60,353 nt of DNA from Betaproteobacteria bacterium SG8_41 (GTDB lineage: Bacteria; Pseudomonadota; Gammaproteobacteria; Burkholderiales; SG8-41): contig LJTT01000010.1 of the NCBI GenBank assembly GCA_001303585.1, positions 1-60,353 of the forward strand. Direction: 5' to 3'. Both the position numbers and the translations under genes were made by a program. Below the pieces are notes generated by a model. It was not told the DNA's origin. It worked only from the letters and a program-made list of their open reading frames with translations, and ran no database searches. Shown here one piece after another: positions 43,725 through 52,301 of the stretch. Numbering within the stretch: position 1 is the stretch's first letter; every line of letters begins with the position of its first letter.

Positions 43725-44195
43725 GTGCTCATACAAGTCCGGCCCGTCGGCTTCGTCGCCGCGCTCCGACGTCATGCGGAAGACGACTTCTGGGGAGGAG
43801 GGGAATCCTGCATCGAGTTGACCGAGCAGTTCAACGCTGATGCGCTCCAGGGTCTCACTGATTTCTCGCATATTGAGGTCCTGTTCCTCTTCCATGAGGT
43901 CGACCCCTCCAGGATCATTACCGGCGCCCGGCATCCCCGCAACAATACGTCCTGGCCTGCGGTGGGCATCTTCGCCCAGCGCGGAAAAAATCGCCCGAAT
44001 CGCATTGGTAGCACCATCTGCCGCCTGGGCCGCGTGGAAGAAAAGCGGCTATACGTTACGGAGCTCGACGCGATCGACGGCACGCCCGTGCTGGACATCA
44101 AGCCGGTCATGGCCGAGTTCCTGCCGCGGGAGCCAGTTCGCCAACCCGCCTGGTCGTCCGAACTCATGCAACGGTACTGGCTCCGCAAAGAGTAG
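43725..44195 (+). CDS. TrmO/TsaA-family protein (tRNA t6A methyltransferase-like)
   Basis: GTG 43725 is preferred because AGGAG lies 8 nt upstream; ATG 43695 in frame has none. The 156 residues have the TsaA/VirR fold strings VRPVGFV, GLTDFSHIEVLFLFH, GARHPRNNTSWPAVGIFAQRGKNRPNRIGSTICRL and VTELDAIDGTPVLDIKPV. TrmO methylates t6A37 of tRNA(Thr). This short form lacks the C-terminal domain of E. coli TrmO, so the tRNA role is less certain. A Sua5 (t6A synthesis) gene is 24 kb away. Confidence 0.82.
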   Translation: MLIQVRPVGFVAALRRHAEDDFWGGGESCIELTEQFNADALQGLTDFSHIEVLFLFHEVDPSRIITGARHPRNNTSWPAVGIFAQRGKNRPNRIGSTICRLGRVEEKRLYVTELDAIDGTPVLDIKPVMAEFLPREPVRQPAWSSELMQRYWLRKE

Positions 44196-44300
44196 CCCCC
44201 CGTGGGGTCCGCCATCGACCGGGCGATCCCCCCGGATAGTCACCCATTACGTTTGGCGTTTACGCGCTGCACCGTAACAGTGACGTTGATCGGAAACCCA

Positions 44301-44642
44301 ATGGCTCAGCCAATCCCCACCTTCACCGAGGCCGACTTGGAACGTGTCCTGGCCCGGGACTACCCACCCGAACATTGCGCGCATCTCAAAGCCGTGCTGG
44401 CCCGTTATGGATCCGAGTCCTGGCAACGAGAAGCGTTGCGGGTACGAATGGCGTGCTTGAAATGCGCAGGCGGCGATGCCAGGCAGCTCGAGCGCTACAT
44501 TGCCGTAGCGTGTAACGATTACCGGGATGTTCTGGCCTATGCCGAGTATCCCGCTTACATGAAAGCGGGGTCAGACGAGGAGAAAGCGGCGGCAATGCGC
44601 AGCGATTGGGCGCAGCTGCAGGAATGGCTCGCCCAAAAGTAG
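44301..44642 (+). CDS. Hypothetical small protein, 113 residues
   Basis: ATG 44301 gives an all-helical soluble protein (FTEADLERVLARDYPPEHCAHLKAVL, RMACLKCAGGDARQLERYIAVACNDYRDVLAYAEYPAYM). The pattern of two central cysteines and the ACNDYRDVLAYAEYP string looks conserved, and I have no function for it. It stands between the TrmO-like gene and a convergent thioesterase gene, 14 nt from the latter's stop. Confidence 0.7.
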   Translation: MAQPIPTFTEADLERVLARDYPPEHCAHLKAVLARYGSESWQREALRVRMACLKCAGGDARQLERYIAVACNDYRDVLAYAEYPAYMKAGSDEEKAAAMRSDWAQLQEWLAQK

Positions 44643-44656
44643 AAACTATTTTTCTG

Positions 44657-45070
44657 TCAGGAAGGGCGCTGGTTTCCCGGCTGCGGCGGGCCGATTTTCT
44701 TTCTTAACCGCTCGATGTACTTGTCCACGTCGATCACGAAGCGGTCGTGCTCGGCCTCCCCCACCTGCTCGACGTCGTCAAATACCTTGACCTTAAAGGT
44801 GAGGCGGCGCCGGTCGATGCCCGTCAGCTCGACGTCGGCCCGAACCTTCTTGCCGATTGGCGTTGGCGCCAGATGCCGGATGTTGACCGAGACCCCTACC
44901 TGGCCCTGGCCTGGCTTGAGATACGGCGCAGCGAGGCTTTGAGACGCCATCTCCACGAACCGTGTCATCGACGGCGTGGAGAACACCTTGTAATCGCCAC
45001 GGGTGGTGCAAAGGTTCTCCGTGACCTCCCATTCCTCGCTATGCGTCATGCCAACCTTGAGAGTGTCCAT
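44657..45070 (-). CDS. Hot-dog-fold thioesterase (FlK-like)
   Basis: ATG 45070 with AGAAGGACGA upstream gives 137 residues. The hot-dog pattern appears as VFSTPSMTRFVEMASQSLAAPYL (helix) and GVSVNIRHLAPTPIGKKVRADVELTGIDRRRLTFKVKVFD (strands), with EHDRFVID near the end. This is the fluoroacetyl-CoA thioesterase (FlK) type rather than the 4-hydroxybenzoyl type. It would hydrolyse an acyl-CoA, perhaps a toxic or dead-end intermediate of the adjacent CoA-ligase and carboxylase cluster (inference). Confidence 0.82.
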   Translation of the reverse strand: MDTLKVGMTHSEEWEVTENLCTTRGDYKVFSTPSMTRFVEMASQSLAAPYLKPGQGQVGVSVNIRHLAPTPIGKKVRADVELTGIDRRRLTFKVKVFDDVEQVGEAEHDRFVIDVDKYIERLRKKIGPPQPGNQRPS

Positions 45071-45107
45071 TCGTCCTTCTTCGTAGCCGTTGTCGAGGAG
45101 CGATATT

Positions 45108-45131
45108 CTAGTTGAGCGCGGGCTCAACTAG
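45108..45131. promoter_or_regulatory. 24-bp perfect palindrome upstream of the thioesterase
   Basis: CTAGTTGAGC-GCGG-GCTCAACTAG is a perfect 10-bp inverted repeat with a 4-nt centre, 38 nt before the thioesterase start and 71 nt after the Fe-ADH homologue's stop on the same strand. It is either an operator or a terminator hairpin for the upstream gene; no T-run follows on the minus strand, which favours an operator. Confidence 0.45.
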
Positions 45132-45201
45132 AAGAAAATGGCTCGCCGCCCAAAGCAATCATCCGGCCTTGCAAGCGATCTTCAATCCTGGTTTACGGCG
45201 C

Positions 45202-46410
45202 CTACCAGGCGGCGTTCAGCACGTGTGAAAGGAGCTCACGCTCGCGCACGAACTCCCGCTCGGGGTCGGCATTGAAGTTCCTCAGCGAGTGCTCTATGAC
45301 GCGCGGCAGCTCCGCTCGTGAGATGCGCAGCGCCGAGAGCCGTGTCGGCATGCCAAGCGAGTGGAGTACCGTGTCGAGCGCGTCGGCGACCCGGAACGGT
45401 GCCTCGTCAATCAGCGTGCCGTCTCCCCAGACGTCAAGCGCCCTTGCCATGCGCACCATCGCTTCGGGGTCGCGCGTGCCGAGCTGGCGGAGAACGGTGC
45501 CGGCGACCGCGCTCGTGCCCTCGCCCTGCCCGACCCCGGGAAACACGCTGAAGAGCGCGGTCGAGAACGCATAAATGACGCGCCCCGCCCAGTGGCGCTC
45601 GAACTGCGTGCCGCCGTCGTCGGCCTCGCGGTTCTGTAGCAGCGTCGCCGCGCAAAGCTCGATTCGAAGCGAGGGATCGGAGGTGTCGCCAATGCGCGGC
45701 AGCGCACCGGCCGCGAGGCGAAACGCCTGGAGGCGGTTTCCCTCGACCAGCGGGTTGACCGCCACTCCGCCCAAGTTCATCACGCAGCGGCAAAAAATGG
45801 TCGCCGCGCCGGTGCGGATCAGGCTCAACGGCGCCGTGAGAAGCGCGTCCGCATCCCAGAAAATCGCAGCGGGCCGGGTTTTGGGATCGAAGAACTCCAT
45901 TCCCCGACTGCTCTCGTCCTCTTTCATGCGTGATCCGGCGCGGTTCTGTGCCGTCGTCGGCGCGGTCAGGACGTTGATGATGGGAAGCTTTGGCTCCGAC
46001 AGCTTCGGGCTGATGGCGGGCCCGTGTTCAGGATAACGCGTGATGAGCTCGTCGAGCGGCCGCTTCTCAGCGAGAAGAATGGTGACGATCCGCGCGCCCT
46101 GGATCACGCTGCCCGCGCCGACACCGATGACGAGATCCGCGCCGGCGGCCCGCGCCGCCTCGGTTGCGCGCAGCACGGACGAGTGCGACGTGTCCTTGTC
46201 GATCTCGTCGAAGACGCCGGCGAGGCTGCTGCCTAGCAGCTTGCGAATGCGTTCGATCAGCGGCGTCTTGCGAGAAACGGTGCGGCCGCAGACGACGAAC
46301 GCGCGCCTAGCACGATGGCGTGCCACCTCGTCCGGCAGCTTGTCGATTGCGTTCTTTCCGCTGTAAAGGCGGAACGGATACCCGACGGCTCTAAAATCGT
46401 AGCTATACAT
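45202..46410 (-). CDS. Iron-containing alcohol dehydrogenase homologue without the metal site
   Basis: The 402-residue protein has the Fe-ADH/maleylacetate reductase fold: YSGKNAIDKLPDEV start, nucleotide loop GVGAGSVIQGAR (96-107) and the late DTVLHSLGMPTRLSALRI. The metal ligands are missing. The TGxDAxxHxxE motif reads TGAATIFCRCV (Ala203 for Asp, Cys207 for His), the later CH pair aligns with Phe282, and LPH is FPG (Gly292). The Asp of GGGSxxD is also lost. It may be a pseudo-enzyme, a regulator, or an enzyme with new chemistry. It precedes the thioesterase on the same strand. Confidence 0.8.
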   Translation of the reverse strand: MYSYDFRAVGYPFRLYSGKNAIDKLPDEVARHRARRAFVVCGRTVSRKTPLIERIRKLLGSSLAGVFDEIDKDTSHSSVLRATEAARAAGADLVIGVGAGSVIQGARIVTILLAEKRPLDELITRYPEHGPAISPKLSEPKLPIINVLTAPTTAQNRAGSRMKEDESSRGMEFFDPKTRPAAIFWDADALLTAPLSLIRTGAATIFCRCVMNLGGVAVNPLVEGNRLQAFRLAAGALPRIGDTSDPSLRIELCAATLLQNREADDGGTQFERHWAGRVIYAFSTALFSVFPGVGQGEGTSAVAGTVLRQLGTRDPEAMVRMARALDVWGDGTLIDEAPFRVADALDTVLHSLGMPTRLSALRISRAELPRVIEHSLRNFNADPEREFVRERELLSHVLNAAW

Positions 46411-46432
46411 AACGCCTGGGTGATGGGGCGGT

Positions 46433-46605
46433 CTCGAGTTCCGAGTTTCGAGTTCCCGGTTTCCAGTTTCGCAGCCTAGCCGCCTCTAGTCTCTCATTTC
46501 AGTCCATCTGCGGCTAACTAACGGTGTTCAGGGTTCGATGTTGTAGATCGGCGTTTACCTGCGTTCATCTGTGGCTGAAACACGATTTACGATTCACGAT
46601 TCACG
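46433..46605. repeat. Composite array: family C, family E, family D
   Basis: Family C at 46433-46471 shares agttccgagtttcgagttcc exactly with 4261-4280. Family E, reverse sense, follows (CCATCTGCGGCTAACTAACG near 46505; CGTTTACCTGCGTTCATCTG at 46552-46571). Family D ends it (ACGATTTACGATTCACGATTC, ACG to 46605). The stop codon of the CoA-ligase alpha gene (46601-46603) lies in the family D part. Confidence 0.75.
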
Positions 46606-48046
46606 CATTGCGGCTGTGGACGAAGCGCTCATGCGACGCCAACGCAGCGAGCGCAACGCCGGCGCTCGCCATCTCATCGTAGACCGGGATGCCGAGCGCA
46701 TTGGCCGTGGTGCGAAACGCGCGCTTGCGCTCTTCGAGCGGGGGGTCACCGTCGGAGCGCAGCACCAGCACGAAATGCGCCCGGCCTGGATGCCGCGACT
46801 GCACGCGCAGCGCCGCCTGCACGAGATTGTCGAGAACCTCGTCGCTGGTCCGGCCGACGAACGCCGAGAGATTGAGGTGCATGACGAGCGCGTCCGGGCT
46901 GCCCTTCTCGTAGATGGTATCGAGGATCTTCTCCGCGACCCGGCCGTCCTCCTGCCGGAGCGTGCCGACCGGGCAGTCCACCGGATTCGTGATGCTCGTT
47001 CCCGGAGGCAGCTTCAGCTCGGCCAGGGCGTCGATCGCGGAATGTTCGAACGGCAGCACGTCCAGGCCCAGGCGTGCGTAGCAGTCCGTCGCCAGGACGC
47101 TCGTGCCGCCTCCGTTGCCAAACAGCACGACGCGCTGCATCGGATGTTGGGGGTGCGGCGCAAGAGACTGGAAGATGAGCAGCGTATCGATGAATTCGTC
47201 GAGCGTGTTCACCAGCACACATCCCGTCTGCCGCGACAGGGCCACCCACACCCGGTCATCGCCGGCAAGGGAGCCGGTGTGCGAGGCGGCCGCAAGCAGG
47301 CCCTGTTGCGTGCGCCCGCCCTTGAGGATGACGACCGGCTTTCTCGCGCGCGCTTCCCTCAAGATCTCGAACAGCCGCCGGCCGTTCTTCGCTGCTTCAA
47401 TGTACATTCCGATCACTTGGGTTTCCGGGTCCGTCAAATAGAACTGCAGCAATTCGTGCGGCGCGACATCGGCACAGTTGCCCACGGTAATCAACCCGGA
47501 ATATTTCAAACCACGCGCAGAGCCGCGCCGGATAATGTCGGTGCCAAGACCGCCGCTCTGGCAGATGATGCCCACCGGTCCCAGTTCCTTGGGGCCGGCT
47601 TCAGTAAACGTCACATGGCCGCGCGGCGTGTAGATGCCCAGACAGTTGGGGCCGACCAGCCGCATCCCACCGGCTCGCGCTGCGGCAGCGAGGGCATCTT
47701 GCAAGGCTTTGCCCTCGTCGACTTCTCCGAAGCCGCTGGAGATTACCTGCGCAAAGCGCACCCGGCCCCGGCCGGCCTCGAGCAAGGGCACGACCTGGGC
47801 TGCGGCGATCGCGATATAGGCATAGTCGATTGGGCGCGGCGTATCACCGAGGCTTTCATACGCCTTGAGCCCGTCGATCTCCGCTGCCGATGGGTGTATC
47901 GGATAGATCTCACCCGTATAACCGAATTCCCGTATACGTCGAATGAATACATTGGGCAGCGCCGTCCCTCTCGTCGAGGCGCCGACGACCGCTACCGTCT
48001 TCGGCGCGAACAACGGGCCGAATTGCTCCAATATGTCTTGGCTCAT
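46601..48046 (-). CDS. ADP-forming acyl-CoA ligase, alpha (CoA-binding) subunit
   Basis: ATG 48046 gives 481 residues. Domains in order: CoA-binding (KTVAVVGASTRGTALPNVF), ligase CoA domain (GIICQSGGLGTDIIRRGSARG), the phospho-histidine loop AAASHTGSLAGDD with His256, and a C-terminal ligase domain (VVLFGNGGGTSVLATDCYARLG). With the ATP-grasp beta subunit encoded 77 nt upstream it forms a split version of the fusion at 24685. It activates or releases a carboxylate with ATP. The stop codon TGA begins the family D repeat (GCGTGAATCGTGAATC). Confidence 0.9.
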   Translation of the reverse strand: MSQDILEQFGPLFAPKTVAVVGASTRGTALPNVFIRRIREFGYTGEIYPIHPSAAEIDGLKAYESLGDTPRPIDYAYIAIAAAQVVPLLEAGRGRVRFAQVISSGFGEVDEGKALQDALAAAARAGGMRLVGPNCLGIYTPRGHVTFTEAGPKELGPVGIICQSGGLGTDIIRRGSARGLKYSGLITVGNCADVAPHELLQFYLTDPETQVIGMYIEAAKNGRRLFEILREARARKPVVILKGGRTQQGLLAAASHTGSLAGDDRVWVALSRQTGCVLVNTLDEFIDTLLIFQSLAPHPQHPMQRVVLFGNGGGTSVLATDCYARLGLDVLPFEHSAIDALAELKLPPGTSITNPVDCPVGTLRQEDGRVAEKILDTIYEKGSPDALVMHLNLSAFVGRTSDEVLDNLVQAALRVQSRHPGRAHFVLVLRSDGDPPLEERKRAFRTTANALGIPVYDEMASAGVALAALASHERFVHSRNA

Positions 48047-48103
48047 TTGCGCGCGTTCAACTGTGTGGGTCGTGATTGGACGGTGCGAGCGCAAAGTGGA
48101 TTG

Positions 48104-48131
48104 GTCTATTCAACATTCACCATTCACGCCT
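48104..48131. repeat. Family D words between ligase alpha and beta genes
   Basis: TCTATTCAACATTCACCATTC, ACGCC reads in the gene direction as GCGTGAATGGTGAATGTTG, and its first TGA is the stop of the beta subunit (48124-48126). It lies in the 77-nt gap between the two ligase genes. Confidence 0.65.
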
Positions 48132-48828
48132 TTGTGAGTACGAAGCGGGCATCCACCGCAACCGCCCCGACTTCGGAAACGATCAGTGGGTTGATATCCG
48201 CCTCCTGGATATCGTCAGCGTGATTCATCAGTAGGCCGCCTTCACCACCGACACGGAGCAGCGCGTCGAGAATCGCCTCGCGCGAGACCGGTTTCCGACC
48301 CCGCGCGCCTTTGAGGATCGCCGCCCCTTTGAGTTCGTCGAGCATCTCCTCCGCGTCGCGCTGCTCAATCGGGCAAATGCGGAACGCAACATCGGCCAGC
48401 ACCTCGACAAAGATCCCGCCCAACCCCACCATGACCAGCGGGCCGAACTGGGGATCGCGCACACCCCCGATCACCATTTCCTGGCCGGCCGGCGCCATCT
48501 CCTCGATGAGAAAGCCGTCGACACGGGATGCACTGATCGCGGGCGAGGCCATCATGGCCTTGATTGCGGCGGTGGCTTCGGCCGGTGAGCCGATGTTGAC
48601 CCTGACGCCGCCCGCATCGCTTTTATGCAGGATGTCAGGCGAAACGACCTTGATCACCACCGGCGCCTTGAGCTGCTCGAACACGGCACTTACCTCTGCC
48701 GCGCCGCTCACCCTGACTGATTTCGGTACCGTCAGGCCGTACGCGTTCAGCAGCTGCTTGCCGGCTTGCTCATCGAGCGCCGCGCGATCCTGGCGTCGCG
48801 CTTCGGCGATCAGGCCGTGTGTGTCCAT
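48124..48828 (-). CDS. ADP-forming acyl-CoA ligase, beta (ATP-grasp) subunit
   Basis: The 234-residue protein is a stand-alone ATP-grasp domain: LNAYGLTVPKSVRVSG, APVVIKVVSPDILHKSDAGGVRVNIG (about 55-80), EEMAPAGQEMVIGGVRDPQFGPLVMVGLGG and EADINPLIV. ATG 48828 follows AAGGATCTCGA. It transfers phosphate from the alpha-subunit histidine to ADP or the reverse. It lies upstream of the alpha gene, the reverse of the domain order in the fused homologue. Confidence 0.9.
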   Translation of the reverse strand: MDTHGLIAEARRQDRAALDEQAGKQLLNAYGLTVPKSVRVSGAAEVSAVFEQLKAPVVIKVVSPDILHKSDAGGVRVNIGSPAEATAAIKAMMASPAISASRVDGFLIEEMAPAGQEMVIGGVRDPQFGPLVMVGLGGIFVEVLADVAFRICPIEQRDAEEMLDELKGAAILKGARGRKPVSREAILDALLRVGGEGGLLMNHADDIQEADINPLIVSEVGAVAVDARFVLTKA

Positions 48829-48930
48829 TCGAGATCCTTAAGGACCATCACCTGGGCGCGACCATGGCCGATCAACCCGAAAACGGCGGGCAATAGGGGG
48901 TGAACTGTTATTGGAGATTTGTCCTTCATG

Positions 48931-49024
48931 GCGGCCTTGGCGTTATGGCGGTTCAACATAATCCAGGTTCTGGCGGCGTCTCGGCGGTTCATTTACTGAA
49001 TGATCTGCGTGTATCCGTGGCTGC
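48931..49024. repeat. Composite array: two family F words and family E
   Basis: On the minus strand 48931-48962 reads TTGAACCGCCATAACGCCAAG and 48966-48996 reads AAATGAACCGCCGAGACGCC. Family E follows on the plus strand as GATCTGCGTGTATCCGTGGC (49001-49020). It fills the middle of the gap between the biotin carboxylase and ligase beta genes. The 48829-48930 part has nothing recognised. Confidence 0.7.
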
Positions 49025-49036
49025 AAGGCTTTTCAG

Positions 49037-50386
49037 CTAGGCCTTCTTTCCAAGAACCTGCGGGATGATCCCCGTATGCACCTCGCCCGAGCGAAACGCG
49101 TCTGAGCGCAATACGGCAAGCACCGCGGGTATGTTGTTCTTGGGGCCCTGTATTTCGAACACCTCCAAACCCTCGATGAGGCGCTCGATCGCCTGGGCGC
49201 GCGTTGCGGCATGCACGATCACCTTGGCGATCATCGGGTCGTAATGCGGCGTCACATCGCGCCCCTCGGCGTAGCCGGTCTCGACCCGAATGCCCGGATC
49301 TTGCGGCGGGCGGAACACTTTCAATTTACCGGGCGACGGAAAGAAGTTTCTTGGGTCCTCGGCGTAAACCCGCGCCTGGACCGCGTGGCCTTTGACTTCG
49401 ATCGCCGCGGGAAGAATCTCCCCCAGCCGCTCACCGGCGGCGCAGCGGACCTGGGCCTTTACGAGATCGACCCCCGTCACTTCCTCGGTCACACCGTGCT
49501 CGACCTGCAGGCGCGTATTCATCTCGAGGAAGCTGAAGGAGCCGTCCGGTCCATAGAGCATTTCCACCGTACCGATGTTGTCGTATCCCATGTCGCGCAC
49601 AATACTTGCCACGCGCGTAGCCATCGATTCCGCTTCGGCCCGTCCGATGACCGGCGCCGGCGCCTCCTCGATCACTTTCTGGTTGCGCCGCTGTGTCGAG
49701 CAGTCCCGCTCGAAAAGATGCGCGGCGCCGCCATGAAGGTCGCCAAGCACCTGGAACTCGACGTGCCGGGGCCGCTCGACCAGGCGCTCGAGGTAGACCT
49801 CGGCATTGCCGAAGCCGCGCGCCGCCATCGAGCGCGAGCGCTCTACCGCCGCGATGAGCTCGTTTTCATCCTTTGCAGGCAGCATGCCGATGCCACCACC
49901 ACCACCGGCGGGCTTGACCAGCACTGGAAACCCAATTGCGCGGGCCGCCGCGAGCACCGCCTCGTCTTCCGCGGGCAGCACTCCGGAGCCGCGCGCGACC
50001 GGCATGCCGTGGTGCGCGGCGAGCTCGCGCGCCCTGGTCTTGTGGCCCATCGCCGCGATCCACCGCGGAGACGGTCCGATGAAACGTGCCCCGGAATCGA
50101 GCACGCGCTGCGCGAACTCAGCGTTCTCGGAAAGGAAGCCGTAGCCCGGATGCACGCCCTCAACACCCGAACGCGTGATCACCTCGAGCAGCACGTCCTG
50201 GTTCAGATAGCTGTCGCGCGCCGGCGCAGCCCCGATCGCATAGGTTTCACTCGCAAGCTCGAGATAGGGCGCGCCATAGTCCGCCTCGGAGTACACGGCC
50301 GCGGTCTTTACGCCGAGCTCGTAGAGCGCGCGCAGCACTCTTGCCGCCACCGCCCCTCGGTTTGCCACCAGAACCTTGCTAAACAT
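49037..50386 (-). CDS. Biotin carboxylase subunit of an acyl-CoA carboxylase
   Basis: The 449-residue protein is a stand-alone biotin carboxylase: KVLVANRGAVAARVLRA (start), GVHPGYGFLSENAEFA, ATP-grasp loop VLVKPAGGGGGIGM (about 155-168), HVEFQVLGD, RDCSTQRRNQKVIEEAPAP and FLEMNTRLQVEHGVTEEVTGVDLV. It carboxylates the biotin of the carrier encoded at 56737, using ATP and bicarbonate. It pairs with the carboxyltransferase at 50561. The usual RIARG after ANRG is here AVAARV. The two genes are separated by a long family A repeat. Confidence 0.93.
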   Translation of the reverse strand: MFSKVLVANRGAVAARVLRALYELGVKTAAVYSEADYGAPYLELASETYAIGAAPARDSYLNQDVLLEVITRSGVEGVHPGYGFLSENAEFAQRVLDSGARFIGPSPRWIAAMGHKTRARELAAHHGMPVARGSGVLPAEDEAVLAAARAIGFPVLVKPAGGGGGIGMLPAKDENELIAAVERSRSMAARGFGNAEVYLERLVERPRHVEFQVLGDLHGGAAHLFERDCSTQRRNQKVIEEAPAPVIGRAEAESMATRVASIVRDMGYDNIGTVEMLYGPDGSFSFLEMNTRLQVEHGVTEEVTGVDLVKAQVRCAAGERLGEILPAAIEVKGHAVQARVYAEDPRNFFPSPGKLKVFRPPQDPGIRVETGYAEGRDVTPHYDPMIAKVIVHAATRAQAIERLIEGLEVFEIQGPKNNIPAVLAVLRSDAFRSGEVHTGIIPQVLGKKA

Positions 50387-50432
50387 GGATACGCTTACGC
50401 ATTGGAAACTGAGGGTCGCGCTCTCTGGCCGC

Positions 50433-50558
50433 TAATGGTGATGGATACTGGTGATGAGGTATTGGTGATGAGCACTGGCGATACGTATTTGTGACGAACC
50501 GCCGGCTTTTTATCACCATTTCTCATCACCATCATTCATCACCCTTTTTCGTCACCAG
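50433..50558. repeat. Family A inverted repeat between carboxyltransferase and biotin carboxylase genes
   Basis: The left arm (50433-50484) has AATGGTGATGGATACTGG, TGATGAGGTATTGGTGATG, AGCACTGGCGATAC. The right arm (50511-50558) has TATCACCATTTCTCATCACC, ATCATTCATCACC, CGTCACCAG. It begins two bases after the carboxyltransferase stop. The core of the right arm is identical to 8306-8327. Confidence 0.8.
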
Positions 50559-50560
50559 TC

Positions 50561-52096
50561 TTAATACGACGTGGGCCAGGCGCGCATCAAGTGCTGCCCG
50601 ACGCCTTTCGTGATCCGCAGCCGGTGCACATCGAGCATGCGGATCAGGTAGTCTCGCGTGTGCTCGGGCCGGATCACCGCCTGCGCCGCGTAGACGGCGG
50701 CCAGCCCCCAGACATCCGCGCCCTTGCGGATTTTGGCAAGCGCTTCCTCGAAACCCGGCTCGCCCACCCCGACGCCGTGGACGATATTGGTTGCAAACTC
50801 GGGGCTCATGAAGCTCACTTCAGCCGTCGGCCACGCCGAAACATCGTCCGAGTGCCGGCCCCCGCCCATGCAGACGTAAGCGCGGCCATAGCTTTTGCGA
50901 ATAATCACGGAGACGCGCGGCACCGTGACCAGTGTCATCGCATTCATGAAATTCATGATCTTGCCCGGCGCGCCCGCCTTCTCCGCTTCGGTCCCGATCT
51001 GAAAGCCCGGCGTGTCGACCAGCAGCACGATCGGAACATTGAACGAGTCGCACAGCACCAGAAAATCGACGATCTTGCGGCAGGCATCGCCGTCGAGCGC
51101 GCCACCCCGGTGCAGCGGATTGTTGGCGACGACGCCGACGCTTTTGCCGCCGAGACGCGCAAGGGCCGTCACCGCGCTCTTGCCGAAGCGCGGTTTCAAC
51201 TCGAAGACGGTGTCCTTGTCCGCGATCGCGCGGATGATCCGCTTCATATCGTAGACCTGGGTGCGGCTCTCCGGCAGCACCGAGAAGACCCTCTCCATGT
51301 CCGCGCCCGAACCGGCGGGCACTGCCGCCTCCGGCGGTGCTTCCATGTGATGGCCGGGCAGGTACGAGAGGAATCGCTTGATCGCGTCGAAGACCTCCTC
51401 CTCGGTATCGGCCACCTGGTCGACCAGACCGGTAATGTCGGCATGCAGCCGCCAGCCGCCCAGCTCCTCTGCGTCCACTTTCTCGTTCAGCGCCATCGAC
51501 ACGAGGCGCGGGCTCGACACCGCCATCGTCGCGCCTTTTTTCATGACCGCGAAATCGGATTGGCACATGAGCCAGGTGGATGAACCAAACGACGGGCCGA
51601 ACGCCGCCGCCGCCATCGGCGTCTCGCGCATGCGGCGGAACTGCATGATGTCGTTTCCGAGCAGCTGGCCCATGCCGCGCGAGCCCATCGCGTCGGGCAG
51701 CCGCGCGCCCGTGGACTCCCCAATGAGAACCAGCGGCATGCCGCGCTCTGTCGCGGTGCGCTTCATATGGGCAATCTTTTTGCTGTTGGTCGCGCTGGTC
51801 GAGGCGCCCTTCACCGTGAAGTCGTTCACCACAACGCATGCATCGCGCCCGTTTATTTTTGCGTATCCGGCGAGCTTGCCGTCGGTCTGGGTTTCGTCCT
51901 CCTGCTCCGGATAGACGCCGGAGGACCCGAATAGCCCCGACTCGATGAACGTGCCCGGGTCGACGAGATAATCGATCCGCTCGCGCGCGTTCCACATGCC
52001 GGCTGCCTTGCGCTTGGCGTACTTCTCGGCGCCGCCGCCTGCCAGCGCCTTTGCCCGCCGCGCTTCGTACTCTGCTAACAACGCTTCAAATGACAT
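50561..52096 (-). CDS. Acyl-CoA carboxylase carboxyltransferase subunit
   Basis: The 511-residue protein has two crotonase-like halves as in propionyl/methylcrotonyl-CoA carboxylase beta chains: AGYAKINGRDACVVVNDFTVKGAS, LVLIGESTGARLPDAM, then SVGVVANNPLHRGGALDGDACRKIVDFLVLCDSFNVPIVLLVDTPGFQIG and SYGRAYVCMGGG, AWPTAEVSFMSPE. The first-half oxyanion motif GPCAGGAVY is GPSFGSSTW here, so the substrate or reaction may differ. It should move carboxyl from biotin to an acyl-CoA. The start follows GAGAGGATCCGAG. Confidence 0.9.
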   Translation of the reverse strand: MSFEALLAEYEARRAKALAGGGAEKYAKRKAAGMWNARERIDYLVDPGTFIESGLFGSSGVYPEQEDETQTDGKLAGYAKINGRDACVVVNDFTVKGASTSATNSKKIAHMKRTATERGMPLVLIGESTGARLPDAMGSRGMGQLLGNDIMQFRRMRETPMAAAAFGPSFGSSTWLMCQSDFAVMKKGATMAVSSPRLVSMALNEKVDAEELGGWRLHADITGLVDQVADTEEEVFDAIKRFLSYLPGHHMEAPPEAAVPAGSGADMERVFSVLPESRTQVYDMKRIIRAIADKDTVFELKPRFGKSAVTALARLGGKSVGVVANNPLHRGGALDGDACRKIVDFLVLCDSFNVPIVLLVDTPGFQIGTEAEKAGAPGKIMNFMNAMTLVTVPRVSVIIRKSYGRAYVCMGGGRHSDDVSAWPTAEVSFMSPEFATNIVHGVGVGEPGFEEALAKIRKGADVWGLAAVYAAQAVIRPEHTRDYLIRMLDVHRLRITKGVGQHLMRAWPTSY

Positions 52097-52240
52097 CTCG
52101 GATCCTCTCTCAAATTCAAGCTAACGGCGTGGGCGGTCAATGGCAAGTAGCGAGTGGACTAAACCGTTGAAGTCAGCCGCCGGTGCGCGCCGCTAGAGGC
52201 CGACCGTGGCGACCGACGATGGTTGGGTTAGCTTCTTGTC

Positions 52241-52264
52241 GATCTGCGTTTGTCTGCGGCTAAA
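52241..52264. repeat. Family E fragment
   Basis: GATCTGCGTTTGTCTGCGGC then TAAA is the reverse-sense family E arm, alone in the gap between the ETF alpha and carboxyltransferase genes. The rest of the 52097-52301 gap has nothing recognised. Confidence 0.5.
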
Positions 52265-52301
52265 ATGCTCTTGGCCTTTTTAGATACGCCCTACTCAACT
52301 C

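Noticed and set aside
46571-48223. 550-codon open frame on the plus strand
   Set aside because: It lies opposite the CoA ligase alpha gene, has no recognisable domain, and its start lies in repeat sequence.
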